Assembly: GCA_023376005.1 (NCBI GenBank)
Contig: CM042151.1
Span: forward strand, 79,245,807-79,309,806
Reading direction: 5' to 3'
Source of the DNA: Doryteuthis pealeii
Taxonomy: Eukaryota; Mollusca; Cephalopoda; Myopsida; Loliginidae
DNA: 64,000 nt
A model generated the notes under the pieces. The model ran no database searches. It was given only the letters and a program-made list of their open reading frames with translations, and was not told the DNA's origin. This document shows, piece after piece, positions 58,406-64,000 of this stretch. The position numbers were made by a program, and so were the translations under genes. Positions within the stretch are counted from its first letter, which is position 1, and every line of letters starts with the position of its first letter.

Positions 58406-61230
58406 TCACAAAAGCACGCAAAAATCGCTACATTTCTCCTTGCAAGCCATGCACCGGAACCGTTTCGAGTCAGGTAGGTTTGCCTCGTCATTACATTCCC
58501 CCCTGATCTCAGGATCACAAAAAGTACAACCGTGAGCAGGATGTTTTCGACGTGTACTCCTCCGGAGAGGGACAGGGCCTGGTTGATCGTCCTCCCGATC
58601 GCAACGGGCTCCAACAGTGAGTTGGTTTGGCAAATCCGGGTCGTCTGAGCGCGTTTCGACGTCGGGTGGCTGTTGTGCATATCCCGAGCGAGTGACACTG
58701 TTTTGCCTTCCTTGTTGATCACAATGCTTCCCAGTGCCAATCTCTTGTCTCTCGTTGGCATGGGACTGACGTCCCAGTCTCGACTCGTCTGCAGAGGATT
58801 CATCCGAGGAATCACTGGCAGCACACGATTCTGATGAGGGGGATCCCACCTGGATAAGCCTCATACTTTCTTCAGAGGAACTCTCATCTTCCAAAGAGCA
58901 AGGTTTCGAACAGAGGCGCAAATGTCTGACATGGCGTGGAGTTCCATCAACCGTTACGGATTGCCGACTGTTGACTCCGGTCACATGACCTATTTTTGAT
59001 CGTGTAGTGCACCTGCCGTTCGGAACCTTGACCCAAACATAGTCCCCTACCTGGTACATTCCGTGTTCCTGTTGCAATTCGGTCGGAGAGCGGCATCAAT
59101 CCCCTGACCCTGACATGGTACTGGTGTATACGATTGGCCAGCGCTGAAGACGACGAAACATCGTCTTTGGGTGTCACGTTATACCAGTATACAGCTTCTT
59201 GGATGGTACACTGCTTCCTGGCCGCGATTGTCTTGATCGTCCTATGACACTGTTCAACAATCCCGTTTCCAGACGGCACGTACGCGCATCGGAGACGCAA
59301 TCGCACTCCCCATTCCCAAGAAAGGTTCGAAATCTCCTGCTGGTAAAGGCAGTGTCATTATCGGTAAGTATTTCGACTGGTGGACCCCGCTCGCAAAAGA
59401 TTGCCTCCAAGTGACGAGCCACTGTATCAGAATCCTGGCACCGAATTGAACGCCAAATAGCAAATTGAGAGGGTCCGCAGTCGATGAGGCTCAGGTAGTG
59501 TCTACCCCCATAGTGGGTAATATCCATTCCCAGCCGGCTCTAATTAGTATCCACGTCTAATTTTCCCTTCCTCCAATGTACCGGTGCTGGGTCGATGGTT
59601 TGACAGTCCACATAGGATCGCACTACAGATCTTACGTCTGCCTTTGTTGTTGACGGGCCAACTCGCCACACAAAATAGGTTGTCCGTCTTACTCCAGGGT
59701 GCCCGCTCTGCCGGTGAATACTCAATATCTGATGTTTACTCGGAGCAGTGGCACAGACATCCGGCGCCAATTCCTCCCCCTTTTTCATAACCTTGAACCA
59801 GTGTTGCGGTACTCTCGTCAGTTCGTCAGCTCTGTTATGCTCTGACCTTACCAGCGTCACGTCTACGGTCAATTCGTACTCTTTGATCAGTTGTGAGAGG
59901 GTGTATAACCTCCTCTTGACCAACATCTCCGCAGCCGCTTTGGTGCGTACCTTTGACTTTCCACTCAAACTGTTATTGAGCCAATGGTACGTACACAGGG
60001 AATCCGTTTTGATGTGAAGTACTTTTGCCTGCCATTGAAGCGCAAGGTTGACACCCTTCACCACCGCATCGAGTTCAGCCAAATTAATGTGATGGGAGTC
60101 ATTGTCAGGGCGCAACCAGCACGCATCTTCAATTACGGCTACATTGTCGTCTAATAACACCCCCGTAGCAAGTGAGCTGGCGTCAACCCATAAATTCATC
60201 TCCGGGCCAGTGGTACACCACACTCCCTTAACCGGATCACCCCGCTTAACCCGGGTGACTGTATCTTGTAGCATCTTCTTCAGTAGAGGATCAGCAAGCT
60301 CAGTGTCCCAACCAGCCGATACCGCACTCGCCCGACGTTTGATAAATCCAGCAGCCACTCTAAGCCAGCCACAAACAGGAAAATGCCCCACAAGTCTCCC
60401 ACACAGGGAAATGTGTTTCGGCGAGTAATGACCTGGGGAACATCGGGAACTTCACTCCCCCGCTTCCATCGAAGAACACCTTTTTCCCCCCAGACCTGCA
60501 GACCAAGGACTTTGGCACCATCCTGTAGTCGCTCTGGATCCTTGCAAATCAGGCCGTACTCAGACAGGTGCGCCCTCACCCGAGCTGTTGAGACTAGATC
60601 TTCATTAACGAAAATATCATCGATGTACGCCGACGTGGCGCTCCTGATGGTTGGATCTCGAGACATAACGGCTTCAACAACAGACTTCATGATGAGAGGC
60701 GCCACATTGAGGCCAAAACCCAGCCGGGTGAGGCAATACCTTTGGCCCCCAAATATCACAGTCTGATAAGGCCACAAAGACTCGTCAATGCCGATCTGAA
60801 GATATGCTCGCTTCAGATCAAGCAATGACACATTCGCGCCCTTCTTGCGCCATTCCCTCAACGTGGCCGCGCACACGTCAGCATTAGCCGTAAATGCGTC
60901 CACATGTTCATTTAGCTCTCTGTAATCCATGACAGGGCGCACCTTACGCTTATTGTGCTGAATTACGGCCATTAGTGGAACCAGTCCCTTAGGTGGGCCA
61001 AGTCTCTCTTCGGGGTAGGACAACAACCAGCCATTTTGAATCCACTTGTGAAGCTCGGTTTCGTAGCTCTCTCTGGCATGTTTTGGAACTTGGTAATCTT
61101 ATTGTCCAGAAGCTCTGGAGCTCGTCCTCGGACCATTTCCATTTAGCATCCATCGGTTCGTCCTTTCGTCGAAATCCACGCGAAAATCCGGCTCATCAAT
61201 TTGGATCGCAGCGCATATTCGAGCTCACAG
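58406..61230 (-). pseudogene. Gypsy pol, left arm of the palindrome
   Basis: Order RT, RNase H, integrase on the minus strand, hence Ty3/Gypsy. RT (about 61140-60440) has DLKRAYLQIGI and the YIDD box at 60616-60627. A frameshift near 60400 precedes RNase H (60190-59820) with LWVDAS, LAELDA, KTDSL and RADEL. The integrase HH part is followed by DDE residues in GMDITH, ILTDND and GIVEQ. Breaks: TAG at about 59540 where the other arm has Trp, and frameshifts near 59300 and 59080. A Tyr replaces one of the zinc-binding Cys residues. The C-terminal 220 residues (59077-58406) hold a YVWVKV barrel-like start, an acidic Ser-rich stretch and a Cys-rich end. No gag or protease is present; the sequence ends at the palindrome centre. 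Confidence 0.8.
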
Positions 61231-61236
61231 TTCCGC
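61231..61236. other. Palindrome centre
   Basis: Six-base spacer TTCCGC between CTCACAG and CTGTGAG. From here the two Gypsy arms diverge head to head, starting with GGATCGCAGCGCA and TGCGCTGCGATCC. Confidence 0.8.
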
Positions 61237-62044
61237 CTGTGAGCCTGCGCTGCGATCCCCGGATTTCGCGTGGATTTCGACGAAAGGATGAACCGATGGA
61301 TCGCTAAATGGAAATGGTCCGGAGGACGAGCTCCAGAGCTTCTGGACAATAAGATACCGGAGTACCAAGTTCCAAAACATGCCAGAGAGAGCTACGAAAC
61401 CGAGCTTCACAAGTGGATTGAAAATGGCTGGTTGTTGTCCTACCCCGAAGAGAGACTTGGCCCACCTAAGGGACTGGTTCCACTAATGGCCGTAATTCAG
61501 CACAATAAGCGTAAGGTGCGCCCTGTCATGGATTACAGAGAGCTAAACGAACATGTGGACGCATTTACGGCTAATGCTGACGTGTGCGCGGCCACGTTGA
61601 GGGAATGGCGCAAGAAGGGCGCGAATGTGTCATTGCTTGATCTGAAGCGAGCATATCTTCAGATCGGCATTGACGAGTCTTTGTGGCCTTATCAGACTGT
61701 GATATTTGGGGGCCAAAGGTATTGCCTCACCCGGCTGGGTTTTGGCCTCAATGTGGCGCCTCTCATCATGAAGTCTGTTGTTGAAGCCGTTATGTCTCGA
61801 GATCCAACCATCAGGAGCGCCACGTCGGCGTACATCGATGATATTTTCGTTAATGAAGATCTAGTCTCAACAGCTCGGGTGAGGGCGCACCTGTCTGAGT
61901 ACGGCCTGATTTGCAAGGATCCAGAGCGACTACAGGATGGTGCCAAAGTCCTTGGTCTGCAGGTCTGGGGGGAAAAAGGTGTTCTTCGATGGAAGCGGGG
62001 GAGTGAAGTTCCCGATGTTCCCCAGGTCATTTACTCGGCCGAAA
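61237..62044 (+). pseudogene. Gypsy RT, right arm of the palindrome
   Basis: Open frame 61270-62052. It reads through about 50 residues N-terminal to the RT core and then the same RT as the left arm (identical protein over about 200 residues, YIDD at 61831-61842). At 62044 it passes from the shared sequence GCCGAAA into the R4 repeat, so the RT is cut before its connection domain. Confidence 0.8.
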
Positions 62045-62510
62045 TTGTTTGAATTAAAAATTGTCATTCTTATTACGGATGGATCTAAGAGAAATAAAAA
62101 ATTTTGGGGAAAACTGTTTGTTGTTTCTCTGAGGTGTTATGGTAATAGGTTCGAATCTGTGACGCGTGTATAATTATCCTCTGTAAAAGAAAACTCAAAC
62201 AGTGTTTGAAGAAATTTATTATTTTATTTGGAAACAAATAATTCTCCTGTGTATATCTAGAAAGCAGATATTACCGTTAATAATTTAATAGATGTATCGA
62301 AAAAAAAAAAAAAATATTATGATAGAATTTTATTATAAATAATTTATAACATTCTAATTTTTATTTTCCCAACTCTCTTTTTCAATAATATTAAAAGTTA
62401 AATCGTGAGGCATCAAGGAAATGCTAAATTAGCAATTTTTTTGCTTCAGAAATATTTTTTTATACGTATTATCTTCCATACTAAGAATATGTGCATACGT
62501 CAAGATGCCG
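62045..62510 (+). repeat. R4 repeat inserted in the right arm
   Basis: AT-rich 466 bp matching 51880-52130 and 53940-54060. It sits exactly between GCCGAAA and, beyond the gap, CCGGAAAAC, which are adjacent in the left arm. Either an insertion or a wrong contig join. Confidence 0.6.
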
Positions 62511-62520
62511 NNNNNNNNNN
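62511..62520. other. Assembly gap (10 N)
   Basis: Ten N bases inside the right arm, immediately after R4. Confidence 1.
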
Positions 62521-64000
62521 CCGGAAAACACATTTTCCCTGTGTGGGAACTTGTGGGGCATTTTCCTGTTTGTGGCTGGCTTAGAGTGGCTGCTGGATTT
62601 ATCAAACGTCGGGCGAGTGCGGTATCGGTGGTTGGGACACTGAGCTTGCTGATCCTCTACTGAAGAAGATGCTACAAGATACAGTCACCCGGGTTAAGCG
62701 GGGTGATCCGGTTAAGGGAGTGTGGTGTACCCGGCCTGGAGATGAATTTTGGGTTGACGCCAGCTCACTTGCTACGGGGGTGTTATTAGACGACAATGGA
62801 GCCGTAATTGAAGATGCGTGCTGGTTGCGCCCTGACAATGACTCCCATCACATTAATTTGGCCGAACTCGATGCGGTGGTGAAGGGTGTCAACTCTGCGC
62901 TTCAATGGCAGGCAAAAGTACTTCACATCAAAACGGATTCCCTGTGTACGTACCATTGGCTCAATAACAGTTTGAGTGGAAAGTCAAAGGTACGACCCAA
63001 AGCAGCGCGGAGATGTTGGTCAAGAGGAGGTTATACACCCTCTCACAATTGATCAAAGAGTACGAATTGACCGTAGACGTGACGCTGGTAAGGTCAGAGC
63101 ATAACAGAGCCGACGAACTGACGAGAGTACCGCAAACTGGTTCAAGGCTATGAAAAAGGGGGAGGAATTGGCGCCGGATGTCTGTGCCACTGCTCTGAGT
63201 AAACATCAGATATTGAGTATTCACCGGCAGAGCGGGCACCCGGAGTAAGACGGACAACCTATTTTGTGCGGCGAGTTGGCCCGTCAACAACAAAGGCAGA
63301 CGTAGATCTGTAGTGCGATCCTGTGTGGACTGTCAAACCATCGACCCAGCACCGGTACATTGGAGGAAGGGAAAATTAGACGTGGATACTAATTGGAGCC
63401 GGCTGGGAATGGATATTACCCACTATGGGCGGTAGACACTACCTGCTGAGCCTCATCGACTGCGGACCCTCTCGATTTGCTATTTGGCCGTCAATTCGGT
63501 GCCAGGATTCTGATACAGTGGCTCGTCACTTGGAGGCAATCTTTCGAGCGGGGTCCACCAGTCGAAATACTTACCGATAATGACACCTGCCTTTACAGCA
63601 GGAGATTCGAACTTTCTTGGGAATGGGAGTGCGATTGCGTCTCCGATGGCGTACGTGCCGTCGGAACGGAGATTGATTGAACGTGTCATAGGGAGATCAA
63701 GAGAATCGCGGCCAGGGAAGCGTGTACCATCCAAAGAAGCTGTATACTGGTATTAACGTTGACACCCAAAGACGATGTATTCGGTCGTCTTCAGCGCTGG
63801 CCAACGTATACACCCAGTCCATGTCAGGGTCAGGGGGATTGATGCCGCTCTCCCGACCGAATTGCAACACGACACGGAATGTACCAGGTAGGGGACTATG
63901 TTTGGGCTCAAGGTTCCGAACGGCAGGTTGCACTACAAAAAAACAATCAAAAAATAGGTCATGTGACCGGAGTAACAGGTTCGGCAATCCGTAACGGTTG
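62521..64000 (+). pseudogene. Gypsy RNase H and integrase, right arm
   Basis: Continues the right arm after the gap: RNase H (WVDASS, LAELDAVV, KTDSLC; 62669-63052) and then integrase (CVDC zinc-binding pair near 63320, GMDITH near 63412, ILTDND near 63570). At least six one-base indels relative to the left arm break the frame. It retains TGG where the left arm has the TAG stop. The window ends before the Cys-rich tail. Confidence 0.75.

Noticed and set aside
58303..58824. Separate genes in the frames overlapping the Gypsy tail
   Set aside because: They are alternative-frame readings of the same pol C-terminal region and the pyrimidine tract.
58406..64000. Active endogenous retrovirus with envelope
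   Set aside because: No envelope-like frame, gag or LTR is visible; only broken pol in two inverted arms.

Overview
The window is eukaryotic, AT-rich and dominated by repeats. Long serine-rich C2H2 zinc-finger arrays, (CA)n, (TA)n and ATATGT microsatellites, and a mix of Gypsy, LINE, hAT-like and foldback elements fit a molluscan, probably cephalopod (octopus-like), genome. That assignment is inference; no single-copy marker gene is present. Two 10-base N gaps (15538-15547, 62511-62520) mark contig joins, and several repeat pairs look like unpolished or misassembled copies.

Layout. At 1-6.1 kb lies a C2H2 zinc-finger gene on the minus strand (copy A) with a complete small LTR element (3029-4780) in its 5' flank. 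The same block recurs inverted at 39.6-45.7 kb (copy D, plus strand, 17 fingers), as an array-less copy B (12.64-14.0 kb), as a truncated direct copy C (23.85-25.33 kb) and as a 5'-flank piece E (57.64-58.35 kb). The sequence between is built of shared repeat blocks (called R3, R4 and R5 here), promoter-like modules, a PHD-like exon in three copies, and microsatellites.

The clearest mobile-element evidence is a hAT-like non-autonomous family (called T1 here; TIR TAGGTACCACCA, 8-bp target duplications) at 10614, 25515-25825, 27559-35083 and 52392-53773. For three of the four insertions the unoccupied site can be read in a paralogous repeat inside this same window. The 27.6-35.1 kb T1 copy contains a second nested TIR element (29818-34720), which in turn contains foldback elements. 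A related family, T2, sits at 36.7-37.6 and 57.1-57.6 kb.

At 37.57-39.48 kb is a broken Gypsy-type element whose gag starts with a SAM domain. Its start codon falls on the LTR/primer-binding-site junction, and a second copy with the same start lies at 47.2-47.6 kb. At 58.4-64.0 kb a different Gypsy pol (RT, RNase H, integrase, Cys-rich tail) lies as a near-perfect head-to-head palindrome centred at about 61234.

The only reading frame that could encode an intact host protein is zinc-finger copy D (40927-42456). Copy A (1159-2355) is long but 5'-frameshifted. Everything else coding-like is transposon-derived and broken. No rRNA, CRISPR or operon structure is present.
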